Assembly (NCBI GenBank): GCA_965203635.1
Contig: OZ241903.1
Location: forward strand, 1,736,001-1,800,000
Length of the DNA stretch: 64,000 nt
Direction: 5' to 3'
Source of the DNA: Aldehydirespirator sp965203635
Lineage (GTDB): Bacteria > Actinomycetota > Acidimicrobiia > Acidimicrobiales > Aldehydirespiratoraceae
Below the pieces are notes generated by a model. It ran no database searches, was not told the DNA's origin, and was given only the letters and a program-made list of their open reading frames with translations. The number at the start of each line of letters is the position of its first letter. Positions within the stretch are counted from its first letter, which is position 1. Made by a program: the position numbers and the translations under genes. This document shows positions 26,242 to 34,300 of the stretch, piece by piece.

Positions 26242-27695
26242 AGGTAGTCGACGTTGGTGCCGAGCTGCACGTAGCGGCGGGGCGCCATCTCGGCGATCAT
26301 GCGGGCGCCCAGCGCCTCGGCCTCGTCGAGCAGCTCCTCCTCGTCGATGGTGAGCAGCCGGCCCTCGTGCATCACCAGCTCGCCGGCCACGATGGTGGAC
26401 TCGGCATCGGTGCCCACCCCGTATCGCACCAGGGTGGCCACCGGGTCCGTCGACGGGGTGAGCCGCACGTTGTTGGCGTCGATCACCGTGATGTCGGCCG
26501 CCTTGCCCGGCTCCAGCGATCCGATCTCGTCGTCCCACAGCAGCAGCCTGGCCGCGTCGATGGTGCCCATCTCGAAGGCGTCGTTGCAGGAGAACCCGTA
26601 GGGGTCGAACAGCGGCATGGCCGCCTGGTTGTGCATGATGTGGGCGATCCGCATCAGCTTCAGCAGGTCGTTGATGATGGTGTCGCAGCCCAGCCCGACG
26701 GTGATGCCCCGGGCCCGCATCAGCGGCACCCGGGTGACGGCCGACATGATGTCGGTGCACACCACCGGGGCGTGGGCCAGCTTGGCCCCGGCCTCGGCCA
26801 TCATGTCGATCTCGCGGTCGGTGGTGAGCATGGCGTGGATGGCCACCAGCCGCTCGGTCAGCGCGCCGATGGAGGCCAGATGCTCAAGCGGGCGGTGGCC
26901 GAACAGCGACACGCTCAGCTCGATCTCCTCGCGGTCGCGGTTGATGTGGGTCATGATGCCGGTGCCCCACTCCTGGACCAGCTCGTCGGTGGCCAGGTAG
27001 CGCTCGTCCGAGCACGACGGAACGCCCAGGTTGTGGACCCAGGGGCGAAGCCGCCCCTCGCCCTTCTCGAACCACTTGGCGAAGAACTCCTTGGTGTAGG
27101 CGAGGTCGTCGGCCAGGGCGGCCGGGTCGTCGCGGTACCACGACCTCTCGGTGATCTGCTCGTAGTTGCCGGCCAGCCGGGACTCCCGGTCCCACATGCC
27201 CCGGGCCAGCGCGCAGCGGATGCCGGTCTCCATGACGGTCTCGGCGATGGGCTCCTCGTGGGCGACGGTGCAGGTCGTCTCGGTCATGGTGGTGACCCCG
27301 GCCCGCAGCAGCTGGGCGAAGGCCACCCGGGCGCTCACCCGCACATCGTCGGTGTCCTGGATGGCCTCGGCCGGGATGTAGATGCGGTAGATGTTGGGGA
27401 AGTCCTCCACCGTGCTCTCCCGGCACAGGGCCTGGGCGATGTGGTTGTGGCAGTCGATGAGGCCGGGGATCACGTAACGCCTGGCCCCGCCGACGCGCCG
27501 GGCGTCGGGGTGGCGGGCCCGCAGCTCGGCCGCGCGCCCCACGTCGGCGATGCGGTCTCCAGAGATGGCCACCGCGCCGTCGGGGATGACCCGCCGGTCG
27601 GCGTCCATGGTCACCACCGTGCCCTCGACCAGCATCGAGACCGGCTCGGCCGCTGCGTCGGCGTCTAGTGGTGCGGTCTGGCTATCTCCGTCCAT
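26238..27695 (-). CDS. metal-dependent amidohydrolase (cytosine/guanine deaminase-like)
   Basis: A 485-residue amidohydrolase paralogous to its neighbour but distinct. Metal ligands: IPGLIDCHNHIAQALCRE (HxH near residue 83), IMTHINRDREEI, LVAIHAMLTTDREI and VGLGCDTIINDLLKLM (Asp). The N-terminal beta-sandwich contributes VISGDRIADVG-type strands and the C-terminus completes it with GVGTDAESTIVAGELVM. It probably deaminates or dechlorinates a nitrogen heterocycle or related amide. ATG 27695 overlaps the PanB-like gene's 3' end by 31 nt, implying cotranslation. The downstream gap holds three short repeats. Confidence 0.85.
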   Translation of the reverse strand: MDGDSQTAPLDADAAAEPVSMLVEGTVVTMDADRRVIPDGAVAISGDRIADVGRAAELRARHPDARRVGGARRYVIPGLIDCHNHIAQALCRESTVEDFPNIYRIYIPAEAIQDTDDVRVSARVAFAQLLRAGVTTMTETTCTVAHEEPIAETVMETGIRCALARGMWDRESRLAGNYEQITERSWYRDDPAALADDLAYTKEFFAKWFEKGEGRLRPWVHNLGVPSCSDERYLATDELVQEWGTGIMTHINRDREEIELSVSLFGHRPLEHLASIGALTERLVAIHAMLTTDREIDMMAEAGAKLAHAPVVCTDIMSAVTRVPLMRARGITVGLGCDTIINDLLKLMRIAHIMHNQAAMPLFDPYGFSCNDAFEMGTIDAARLLLWDDEIGSLEPGKAADITVIDANNVRLTPSTDPVATLVRYGVGTDAESTIVAGELVMHEGRLLTIDEEELLDEAEALGARMIAEMAPRRYVQLGTNVDYL

Positions 27696-28537
27696 GGCAC
27701 TCCTCCGATCGATGTCGTGCCGCCATCGTCGCGGTCATCTTGGCCGGTGTCGAGCGCCTCGATGAACCTGGCCAGCTCGGCGTCGCCGATCTGCAGCTTG
27801 TGCTCGCCGGCCGGGTAGGCCCCGCCCTCGACATCGGCCCGGTACTCGCCGTAGGCCGCCACCCGCTCGGCATGGAGGCGCTCGTATTCGGCCCGGAAGT
27901 CGCGGTACTTCTTGGAGTGGCGCGGGTAGTGCCCGGTGTTGGTGCCCAGGATGTCCATGCTGAACAGGTACTGGGCGTCGCACCCGGCCCCCGACCCCAT
28001 CGAGATCAACAGCAGCGACGAGCGCTGCGAGATGGCGGCGGCCACCGGCTCGGGCACGAGTTCGATCTCCGCCGCGAAAGCTCCGGCGTCCTCCAGGGCC
28101 CGGGCCTGGCGCCACACCCTCAGGGCGCTCTCGGCCGTCTTGGCGGTGGCCTTGTACCCGCCGTACCAGGTCCGGTGGGTGGGGATGAACCCGATGTGGC
28201 CCACCACCGCCAGCCCCTCGGCCGCGAGCCGGGCCACCGTGTCGAGGCCCGCCGCGCAGTACACCGCGTCGGCGCCGAGGCGGTACATGGCGAAGCCCAT
28301 GCGCAGGTACTCGTCGGTGGTGGCGTGGACGCCGTAGGCCAGCGCGGCGATGATGAACGTGGTGGGAGCGGCCTCCCGGACCTCGCGGCTCATGGTCTCG
28401 TCGGGCAGGCACATCATGTCGAGGCCGGCCTCCTCCACCGCCCGGACCTCGTCGAGGGACAGGACGAATATGTCGGTGAGCTGGCGCTTCCCCTTGCCGG
28501 CGATCAGGTCGGCGACGGTGGGCTTTACCCGTGACAC
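27665..28537 (-). CDS. PanB-family protein lacking several catalytic residues (not canonical KPHMT)
   Basis: About 290 residues, recognisable as ketopantoate hydroxymethyltransferase fold: VVGHIGFIPTHRTWYGGYK, the IELVPEPVA strand, MDILGTNTGHYPRHSKKY and VEGGAYPAGEHKL. Compared with E. coli PanB, the first metal Asp (CLPDETMS), the His (VGHIG) and the late Glu (IELVP) are present. The second metal Asp of ADLPF is Ala (AALAYG), and the Lys and Glu of VKIEGG become AVYCAAG. So it probably does not make ketopantoate. It heads an operon with two amidohydrolases and a Rieske oxygenase, pointing to a catabolic role. GTG 28537 is my start; there is no clear ribosome site, and a long upstream extension is rejected. 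Confidence 0.7.
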   Translation of the reverse strand: MSRVKPTVADLIAGKGKRQLTDIFVLSLDEVRAVEEAGLDMMCLPDETMSREVREAAPTTFIIAALAYGVHATTDEYLRMGFAMYRLGADAVYCAAGLDTVARLAAEGLAVVGHIGFIPTHRTWYGGYKATAKTAESALRVWRQARALEDAGAFAAEIELVPEPVAAAISQRSSLLLISMGSGAGCDAQYLFSMDILGTNTGHYPRHSKKYRDFRAEYERLHAERVAAYGEYRADVEGGAYPAGEHKLQIGDAELARFIEALDTGQDDRDDGGTTSIGGVPWTEIARPHH

Positions 28538-28559
28538 GCCATGAAGACAATCACAAGAC

Positions 28560-28574
28560 TTTGATAGGATCAAA
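28560..28574. promoter_or_regulatory. operator TTTGAT-AGG-ATCAAA in divergent promoter region
   Basis: A perfect 6-3-6 palindrome between the PanB-like operon (minus) and the aldo/keto reductase gene (plus, start 28580). A further TTGAT half-site follows at 28580-28584. The same palindrome occurs at 38465-38479 before the NMT1-type transporter operon. The N3 spacing differs from the N4 of FNR sites. The XRE-cupin protein encoded at 30756 is a candidate regulator. Confidence 0.65.
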
Positions 28575-28579
28575 CACGC

Positions 28580-29515
28580 TTGATACGAGATCCCCTGGAC
28601 GAAGCAGCGCTTCCACGGACCGGGCTCCGGATCCGGCGCCTGGCGCTGGGGACCGCGCCACTGGCCTCGATCTTCTGGGGCAATGACACCGGCACTGCGG
28701 TGCGCACCGCGTCGCGGGCGCTCGAACTCGGTATCAGGTTCTTCGACACCGCCCCGTTCTACGGGTTGGGAGAGGCCGAGCGCCGGTTGGGGCGGGCCCT
28801 GGCCGGAGCGGGCGGCGAGCGGCCGGTCATCGCGACCAAGGCCGGCCGGATACTGACTGACCGGCCCGACGGGACGGTCGATTGCCGTTTCGACTTCGGC
28901 TACGACGCCGCCCGGCAGTCCTTGGAGTCGAGCCTGGAGCGCCTGGGGGTGGACCGGGTCGACATCGTGCACATCCACGACCCCGACGACCACATCCCCG
29001 AAGCGCTGGAGGGCACCTATAGGGCCCTGGTGGCGCTGAGGGACGAGGGGGTGATCGGCGCGGTCTCGCTGGGCACCAACTCGGTGGGAACCGCGGCCGC
29101 CTTCCTGGAGCGGGCCGACCTCGACTGCATGCTGGTCGCGGGCCGCTACACGCTTCTCGACCGGTCTGCCGCCGACCTGATCGACGCCTGCGCCGCTAGG
29201 GGAGTGGCCTATCTGGCCGCCGGGGTGTTCAACAGCGGAGTGCTCGCCCGTCCCCGAGCCGGCTCCTGGTACGACTACGGCCCCGCCTCGGACGAGACGC
29301 TCGCCCGGGCGGCAGCCGTCGACTCGGTCTGCCGGCGCCACGGCGTGACCCTGCGGGCCGCGGCGGTGAGCTTCCCGCTCACCAACCCGTCGGTCACCTC
29401 CGTCATCGTCGGGATGGCCGCGCCGGACGAGGTGGACGAGAACCTGGCCGCTCTGCGCACGCCGGTGCCCGACGATCTGTGGCAGGAGCTGCAAGAAATG
29501 GAGTCGCAAGCATGA
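28580..29515 (+). CDS. aldo/keto reductase (sugar dehydrogenase-like)
   Basis: A 311-residue AKR barrel: LGTAPLASIFWGNDT, the catalytic Asp/Tyr in RFFDTAPFYGLGEAERRLG, Lys in IATKAGRIL, VDIVHIHDPDDHIPEALEG, and the C-terminal PSVTSVIVGMAAPDEVDEN cofactor motif. The sequence resembles fucose/galactose 1-dehydrogenases, which oxidise the sugar anomeric carbon with NAD(P). The enolase-superfamily gene directly after it would suit the next step, dehydration of the sugar acid. The start is TTG 28580, close to the operator, so the message is short-leadered or leaderless. The stop overlaps an ATGA that once may have been the start of the next gene. Confidence 0.82.
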   Translation: MIRDPLDEAALPRTGLRIRRLALGTAPLASIFWGNDTGTAVRTASRALELGIRFFDTAPFYGLGEAERRLGRALAGAGGERPVIATKAGRILTDRPDGTVDCRFDFGYDAARQSLESSLERLGVDRVDIVHIHDPDDHIPEALEGTYRALVALRDEGVIGAVSLGTNSVGTAAAFLERADLDCMLVAGRYTLLDRSAADLIDACAARGVAYLAAGVFNSGVLARPRAGSWYDYGPASDETLARAAAVDSVCRRHGVTLRAAAVSFPLTNPSVTSVIVGMAAPDEVDENLAALRTPVPDDLWQELQEMESQA

Positions 29516-29564
29516 GAATCGAGAGCGCTAGGCATGAGAGGGCGTAGCACATGAGAATCGAGAG
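29512..29564 (+). repeat. 39-bp duplication of the enolase gene start, leaving a decoy start
   Basis: ATGAGAATCGAGAG occurs at 29512-29525 and again at 29551-29564, 39 nt apart and in the same frame. The first ATG overlaps the aldo/keto reductase TGA (ATGA) and reads MRIESARHERA before TAG at 29545-29547; the second opens the real enolase gene (MRIESVRAV). Confidence 0.8.
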
Positions 29565-30726
29565 TGTGCGGGCCGTGCTGGCCGGCTACCGCAAGATCGA
29601 CCCCGACATGGAGCGCAGCTTCGCGCTGGTGCGCGTCGAGACCGACGACGGCACCGTCGGCTGGGGTGAGGCGTCCACCAACTGGGGGCACTCGTACCCC
29701 ACCGTGTTCCGGGCCGCGGTGGACGACGTGTGCGCCCGCCACCTGGAGGGACGCGACCCGCTGGCCATCCGCGATCGGGTGGCCGACCTGCGGGTGGCCC
29801 TCGACGGCTACCTGGGCTGGGAGGGCCTGACCAGCCAGACCATCGGCGCGGTGGAGATCGCCCTGTGGGACATCCTCGGCAAGACCCTGGATGCGCCCGT
29901 GCACCGGCTGCTGGGCGGCAGCGCCTACGAGATTCCTCTCTACGGCACCGGCACGACGATGTTCGAGCAGAGTGCGGTGTGGCACGCCCACTACTTCGAC
30001 CAGTGCATGGACCTGGGATTCGCCGGAGTCAAGGTCCGGCTGGGCCGGACCATCGACGGCGACACCGAAGCGGTGGCCACCGTCCGCGAGCACATCGGCG
30101 CCGGCAAGCTCATGGGCGTCGACTCGTACTGGTTCCACGATCCCGACTCGGCCATCGAGCTGTGCCGCCGCATCGCCGGATACGGCATCCACTTCTTCGA
30201 GGAGCCGGTGCCCCAGTACCAGATCGAGGGCCTGGAGCGGCTCCAGCACAACTCGCCCATACGGGTGGCGGTGGGCGAGCGGGTGTACTCGCCCCGCATG
30301 TACGCGGAGCTGGCCCGGCGCGACGCGGCCCGGGTCTTCGAGCCCGACGCCACCCTGACCGGCGGGATCCTGAGCTGCCTGGAGATCGTCGACATCGCGG
30401 CCCGGTCCTCCATCGAGGTCATCCCCCATGTGGGCGGACCGACGGTGGTGGGGCTGGCCGCCAACCTCCATTGGGCCACCGCGGCCCGGGTGCGGCTGTG
30501 CGAGTACGACATCGACCCCCACCAGCCGATGATCACCGACATCGGCCACAATCCGGGCCTCGCGCTGACCGATCTCGGCGGTGGGCACCTCACCGCTCCC
30601 ACCGGGCCCGGCCTCGGCGTGGACGTCGACGAGGAGAAGCTGGCCGCCCACCCCTACAGCGAGGGCGACACCTACGCCGAGTTGTTCCCCGAGCATGAGT
30701 CGGGCCGCACCGCGGCCGGCGCCTGA
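29551..30726 (+). CDS. enolase-superfamily dehydratase (mandelate racemase/fuconate dehydratase type)
   Basis: A 391-residue MR/MLE protein. The N-terminal cap is MRIESVRAVLAGYRK; the barrel carries the KxR base motif (GFAGVKVRLGR), metal ligands Asp (MGVDSYW), Glu (FFEEPVPQ) and Glu (AVGERVYS), and the general-base His in EVIPHVGGPTVVG. This pattern fits acid-sugar dehydratases of the MR subgroup, which convert a sugar acid to its 2-keto-3-deoxy form. It is adjacent to an aldo/keto reductase, consistent with oxidation then dehydration of a sugar. Exact substrate is unknown. The start is the second of two duplicated starts. Confidence 0.82.
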   Translation: MRIESVRAVLAGYRKIDPDMERSFALVRVETDDGTVGWGEASTNWGHSYPTVFRAAVDDVCARHLEGRDPLAIRDRVADLRVALDGYLGWEGLTSQTIGAVEIALWDILGKTLDAPVHRLLGGSAYEIPLYGTGTTMFEQSAVWHAHYFDQCMDLGFAGVKVRLGRTIDGDTEAVATVREHIGAGKLMGVDSYWFHDPDSAIELCRRIAGYGIHFFEEPVPQYQIEGLERLQHNSPIRVAVGERVYSPRMYAELARRDAARVFEPDATLTGGILSCLEIVDIAARSSIEVIPHVGGPTVVGLAANLHWATAARVRLCEYDIDPHQPMITDIGHNPGLALTDLGGGHLTAPTGPGLGVDVDEEKLAAHPYSEGDTYAELFPEHESGRTAAGA

Positions 30727-30755
30727 CCGGTCGGGCCGCAAGTACCCTCCCGCCG

Positions 30756-31367
30756 ATGGCCGCCGGCGCCCAGCCCCAGCCCCAGCCTCACCGGGATCAC
30801 GACACCCGGGCGCTGGCGGAACTGGGCCAGGCGGTTCGCAGCCGCCGCAACCAGCTCGGCCTGACTCTGAGCCAGGTGGCCGACCGGGCCGGGCTGTCGG
30901 TGCCCTTCCTGAGCCAGGTCGAGACCAGCTTCGCGGCTCCCAGCCTGACCTCGCTGTTCGCCATCGCCCGGGTTCTGGAGACCACACCCGAGCGGCTGCT
31001 GGCCGGCCCGGTGTCGGCCGATGTGGTGGTGACCGGCTCGGATCAGGGTCCGCGCTACGACATCACCGACGCCCCCCAGACCGCGTTCCGCCGCCAGCTC
31101 AGCGGCCTAGAGGAGCCCTTCAGCGCGGCCGAGTACGTGGTGGAGCCCGGCTCGCAGCTCGGCGGGTTCTTCGCCTCGGAGGGCCGCGAGATGATCCACG
31201 TCACCTCCGGGATGCTGGCGGTCGACCTCGACGACGGCGACGGCGGCATCGTCACCCACCGGCTGGCCGCGGGCGACACGATGATCTACTCCACCGCCAC
31301 CCGTCACCGCTGGCACCACCTCGGATCAGAAACCACCCGCTTCGTCCACGTCTCCGCCCCCGGTTAG
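30756..31367 (+). CDS. XRE-family regulator with C-terminal cupin domain
   Basis: A 203-residue regulator. Residues 22-80 are an XRE helix-turn-helix (GQAVRSRRNQLGLTLSQVAD then AGLSVPFLSQVETSFAAPSL); residues 110-200 are a small cupin barrel (VEPGSQLGGFFAS, MIHVTSGMLAVDL, LAAGDTMIYSTATRHRWHHL). Such proteins sense small molecules and usually control neighbouring catabolic genes. It is the last gene of the aldo/keto reductase-enolase operon and the only dedicated transcription factor in the 23.6-38.4 kb catabolic region, so it is the leading candidate to bind the TTTGAT-N3-ATCAAA sites. ATG 30756 lies 29 nt after the enolase stop. Confidence 0.85.
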   Translation: MAAGAQPQPQPHRDHDTRALAELGQAVRSRRNQLGLTLSQVADRAGLSVPFLSQVETSFAAPSLTSLFAIARVLETTPERLLAGPVSADVVVTGSDQGPRYDITDAPQTAFRRQLSGLEEPFSAAEYVVEPGSQLGGFFASEGREMIHVTSGMLAVDLDDGDGGIVTHRLAAGDTMIYSTATRHRWHHLGSETTRFVHVSAPG

Positions 31368-31397
31368 CCCCGGAAGCGTGGCATACCGGCGCCCGCG

Positions 31398-32036
31398 CTA
31401 CGGCTGCGGTCCGGCGTCTCGGGCGGGGGCGGTCTCGGTGCTGGGGACAGGGCCGGGGAGCGCGGCGTCCACACCCTCGCCGGCTCTCAGGTAGGCGACC
31501 AGCGCCGTCAGCGTGAGGGCGATCTCCTGTTGGCCCTTCTCCAACTCGTCGAATCTGGCGTCCACCTTCTCGAATCTGGTGTCAATGTCGGCCCTAAGGC
31601 TGGCGATGTCGGCCTTGATGTCGGCGACATCGGCCTTGAGATTGGCGATGTCGGCCCTGTTGCTGGCGACGTCGGCCTTGATGTCGGCGACATCGGCCTT
31701 GAGATTGGCGATGTCGGCCCTGTTGCTGGCGACGTCGGTGTCGAGATTGGCGATGTCGGTGTCGAGATTGGCGATGTCGGTGTCGAGATTGGCGATGTCG
31801 GTCCTGATTCCGTCCAACTCTCGCACCAGCAGGCCACCGGCGGCGCCCGCGAGAAGGACGATGATCGTGATCAGCGCGCCTGCGGGCGCCCTCTCGGAGG
31901 CCGCAGCCCACGCCCGCCTGGCTGTACCGGCGGCACGTCCGTCGGCTGCGGCAGCGGACGCAGCGGCTTCGGGGGTAGTGGGAGTGTCGGGGGTGTGGGT
32001 CATGTCAGCGGCAGGGACAGAAGCGGGCGGGGACAT
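31398..32036 (-). CDS. single-pass membrane protein with long repetitive coiled coil
   Basis: A 212-residue protein. An Ala-rich N-terminal tail (about 1-50) is followed by one membrane segment (GALITIIVLLAGAAGGLLVRE), then some 95 residues of heptad repeats such as DIANLDTDIANLDTD, DVASNRADIANLKADVADIK and RFEKVDARFDELEKG, then a Pro-rich tail. The heptads are encoded by 21-bp and 63-bp DNA repeats. No enzymatic domain is present. It resembles in plan the protein at the window's left edge. Function is unknown; a scaffold or phage-tail-like spacer role is conceivable. Genes on both sides belong to catabolic operons, but it has its own upstream AT-rich region. Confidence 0.75.
   Translation of the reverse strand: MSPPASVPAADMTHTPDTPTTPEAAASAAAADGRAAGTARRAWAAASERAPAGALITIIVLLAGAAGGLLVRELDGIRTDIANLDTDIANLDTDIANLDTDVASNRADIANLKADVADIKADVASNRADIANLKADVADIKADIASLRADIDTRFEKVDARFDELEKGQQEIALTLTALVAYLRAGEGVDAALPGPVPSTETAPARDAGPQP
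31615..31801. repeat. 63-bp (two copies) and 21-bp (three copies) coding repeats
   Basis: Two near-identical 63-bp units begin at 31615 and 31678, and three 21-bp units begin at 31739, 31760 and 31781. All encode whole heptads of the coiled coil (for example DIANLDT), so copy-number change alters rod length without a frameshift. Confidence 0.9.
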
Positions 32037-32127
32037 GGAAGCCTCCAGGTGGTCTCGCGGTGTGCGGTCGGCGCGGCCGTGATGGAAACGACAGCAGGCG
32101 CACCGCGAAGGCCCGGTGGCAAAGCTA

Positions 32128-32140
32128 TATTATCATAATA
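32128..32140. promoter_or_regulatory. AT-only palindrome TATTAT-C-ATAATA
   Basis: A perfect 6-1-6 palindrome in the 181-nt gap upstream of the coiled-coil gene (minus strand), in otherwise GC-rich DNA. It could be a promoter -10 region with operator for that gene. No other feature was seen in the gap. Confidence 0.35.
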
Positions 32141-32217
32141 CAGTTTCATCCATCAGAATGCCATTGAGCAGCAAACGCGACTGGACCGAGCGGCCGAGCG
32201 GGTAGGCGCCTCGATCG

Positions 32218-33024
32218 TCAGGGCTTGATGAGGGGGAAGACCTCTCCGGCCACCGGATCGCCGGTGCTCAGGCCGTGGGGGAGCATCTTCCAGAACACTG
32301 CGGCCTGCTCGCCGAGGTCCAGGTACCGGGTGTCGGGGTGGGCGTAGCGGGTCGACAGGCGCCTGAAGGGTCGGTCGGCCACCTCGCGGATGCCGGTGGA
32401 GTGCAGCATCCGGGAGTCGATGGCCACCGCGTCGCCGGCCTTCAGGTCCCAGGTGGTGACCGGGAACCGGTCGGGGTCGGCGTCCACGTCGGGCACCGGC
32501 TCCAGCTCGGAGTCACCACCGATGGTGTCGATCGATGAGGAGAACTCGATCGGCGCGTAGGTGATGCCGGTGGCGTGGGAGCCCTCCACCACCCGCAACG
32601 CGGCGTCGGCGGTCACGTCGTCGAGGGTCACCCAGATAGTGACGAAGGGCCGGTCGAGGTTGTAGTAGGGGTGGTCCTGGTGCCAGGGGCTGCGCGAGAT
32701 CGCGCCGGGCTCCGAGCAGAACCACTGGTCCTCGATCAGCACCGCGGCGTCGGCTCCGCACAGCTCCGCGCCCAGCGCGGGCAGGTTCGATTCGTGGGTC
32801 GCCTCGGCGATGTCGGGGTCGTCGAACCAGCGGAACAGGTCGCTGTCCACCTTGAGCTCACCCGGTGGTGACAGCACCCCGTAGAACTGGCTGGGGCTGG
32901 CCTGGCAGCGCTCGATGGCGGCGTGCAGCCGCTCGCACCACGCTCGGTCCAGCAGCCCCGGGATTACCACTGCGCCCCGGGTCTCGAAGGCGGTCCGGCG
33001 CTCGCCGTGCGGCTCAGCGGGCAC
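32218..33024 (-). CDS. phytanoyl-CoA dioxygenase (PhyH)-family Fe(II)/2-oxoglutarate oxygenase
   Basis: A 268-residue PhyH-family protein. The iron triad is visible: HxD in SPWHQDHPYYNLDRP and the distal His in DSRMLHSTGIRE; the 2-oxoglutarate Arg is likely in FRRLSTRYAHPD. It hydroxylates a small molecule using O2 and 2-oxoglutarate. It is the last gene of the transporter-ring hydroxylase operon and overlaps the Rieske alpha gene by 11 nt, so it probably acts on the same pathway intermediate. PhyH families are diverse (lipids, antibiotics, osmolytes), so the substrate cannot be named. Confidence 0.85.
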   Translation of the reverse strand: MPAEPHGERRTAFETRGAVVIPGLLDRAWCERLHAAIERCQASPSQFYGVLSPPGELKVDSDLFRWFDDPDIAEATHESNLPALGAELCGADAAVLIEDQWFCSEPGAISRSPWHQDHPYYNLDRPFVTIWVTLDDVTADAALRVVEGSHATGITYAPIEFSSSIDTIGGDSELEPVPDVDADPDRFPVTTWDLKAGDAVAIDSRMLHSTGIREVADRPFRRLSTRYAHPDTRYLDLGEQAAVFWKMLPHGLSTGDPVAGEVFPLIKP

Positions 33025-34282
33025 GGGTGGCCGCCGGATCGGTCATCATCTCGGCGTAGTGGGCGAGGTAGCGCCGCTGGGGAGCCTCGGAGGTGATCGG
33101 GCCGCGGATCGTGGCGTCGGTGCCGGGCTCGCCGTCGTCGGGAAGGCCCCGGCTCATGTCGATCCACTCCATCTCGGGAATGGACAGGCCCCGCTGGACC
33201 CGCTCGAACATGTCGAGGTCGTCGGGGGTGCCGAAGTTGACGAAGTCCTCGTCGACCCGCAGACGCAGCAGGTCGACCTCCGGCGGCGCACCGGGGGCTG
33301 AGGTGAGCCACAGCTGCAGCCTGGTCCGGTCCACCGCGACCGGCTCGACCACCAGGAGCTGGTTGCCGACGAAGATCAGGTTGGGGAACAGGGAGAGGTT
33401 GAGCATGCTGCCCGTGGCCAGGTCGAGCAGTTCGCCGGCGCCGGCATCAGCGAGCTTCGACTCCAGCGGCTCCCGGAACGGCACGTCGCGCATCGTGGCC
33501 CACGGCCCCTGGGGGATGCCCGGACGCTGGTCCACCACCATGTGGCCGTTGCGCAGCGCCATCGACACCATCGGGGTGGACCCCGGGTCCCGGGCCAGCA
33601 CCGTCTCGGTGTCCACCATCTCGCCCAGCGTGTTGTAGGAGTGGTGGGCGAAGGTGGCGTGCAGGCCGTCGGCCGCGTTGTCCCACGACAGCTTCCAGTT
33701 GCCGGCGAACTCCAGGAGCTGCGGCGATCCCATCACCGCTATCTCGCCGCCGGGGTGGCGGTCGATGATGGTGTCGAACGCCTCGCGGGCCTCGCCCAGC
33801 CAGCACTCCAGCGGCTCGGGATCGGCATTGAGGGTGGCGAACACGAACCCCCGGTAGCTGGCGGCGGTGAGCCTGCCCAGCGAGAGCGTCGAGTAGTCCT
33901 CCACCGGATGGTCGCCGGGGAAGGGAATGGCCACCAGCCGGCCGTCGGGTGAGTAGGTCCAGCCGTGGTAGGGGCACACGAACCGCTTGGCGCAGCCGCC
34001 GGCCTCGCCGACGACCACCGTCCCCCGGTGCGCGCACCGGTTCAGCAGCACGTTCACCGCGCCGTCTCTCCCCCGGGTCATCAGGACGGGCCGCAGACCC
34101 AGCGTGGTGGTGCGGTAGTCGCCCGGCTCGGGAATCTCGCTCTCGTGGCCCACGTAGCACCACGACGCGGCGAACACCCGGGTCATCTCCAGACCGAAGA
34201 TCTGCGGGTCGGTGTAGAGGCGGCGGTGGACCCGGTGGGGCTGCACCAGATGTTCGAAGTCGATGGCGGTCACGTCAATCAC
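33014..34282 (-). CDS. ring-hydroxylating oxygenase alpha subunit (Rieske)
   Basis: A 422-residue oxygenase large subunit. The Rieske motif is RCAHRGTVVV ... RFVCPYHGWTYSPDG (CxH...CxxH); the mononuclear iron ligands are in NAADGLHATFAHHSYN, and the connecting Asp in the preceding SWDNAADG segment. The length and C-terminal catalytic domain match alpha subunits of multi-component dioxygenases. Its beta partner lies 18 nt upstream, and the SsuABC-type importer precedes both on the same strand. The next gene (PhyH) overlaps it. A ferredoxin and reductase are not encoded nearby. Confidence 0.88.
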   Translation of the reverse strand: MIDVTAIDFEHLVQPHRVHRRLYTDPQIFGLEMTRVFAASWCYVGHESEIPEPGDYRTTTLGLRPVLMTRGRDGAVNVLLNRCAHRGTVVVGEAGGCAKRFVCPYHGWTYSPDGRLVAIPFPGDHPVEDYSTLSLGRLTAASYRGFVFATLNADPEPLECWLGEAREAFDTIIDRHPGGEIAVMGSPQLLEFAGNWKLSWDNAADGLHATFAHHSYNTLGEMVDTETVLARDPGSTPMVSMALRNGHMVVDQRPGIPQGPWATMRDVPFREPLESKLADAGAGELLDLATGSMLNLSLFPNLIFVGNQLLVVEPVAVDRTRLQLWLTSAPGAPPEVDLLRLRVDEDFVNFGTPDDLDMFERVQRGLSIPEMEWIDMSRGLPDDGEPGTDATIRGPITSEAPQRRYLAHYAEMMTDPAATRAR

Positions 34283-34300
34283 TCTCCATCCGCTCGGCCT

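Noticed and set aside
28560..28574. FNR/CRP-type site (TTGAT...ATCAA)
   Set aside because: FNR sites need a 4-nt spacer; both sites here have 3. No FNR/CRP-family gene is visible in the window.
28538..29509. Long N-terminal extension of the PanB-like frame (over 300 residues)
   Set aside because: It lies antisense to the aldo/keto reductase gene and has low-complexity Arg/Gly/His composition; the PanB similarity starts only after 28537.
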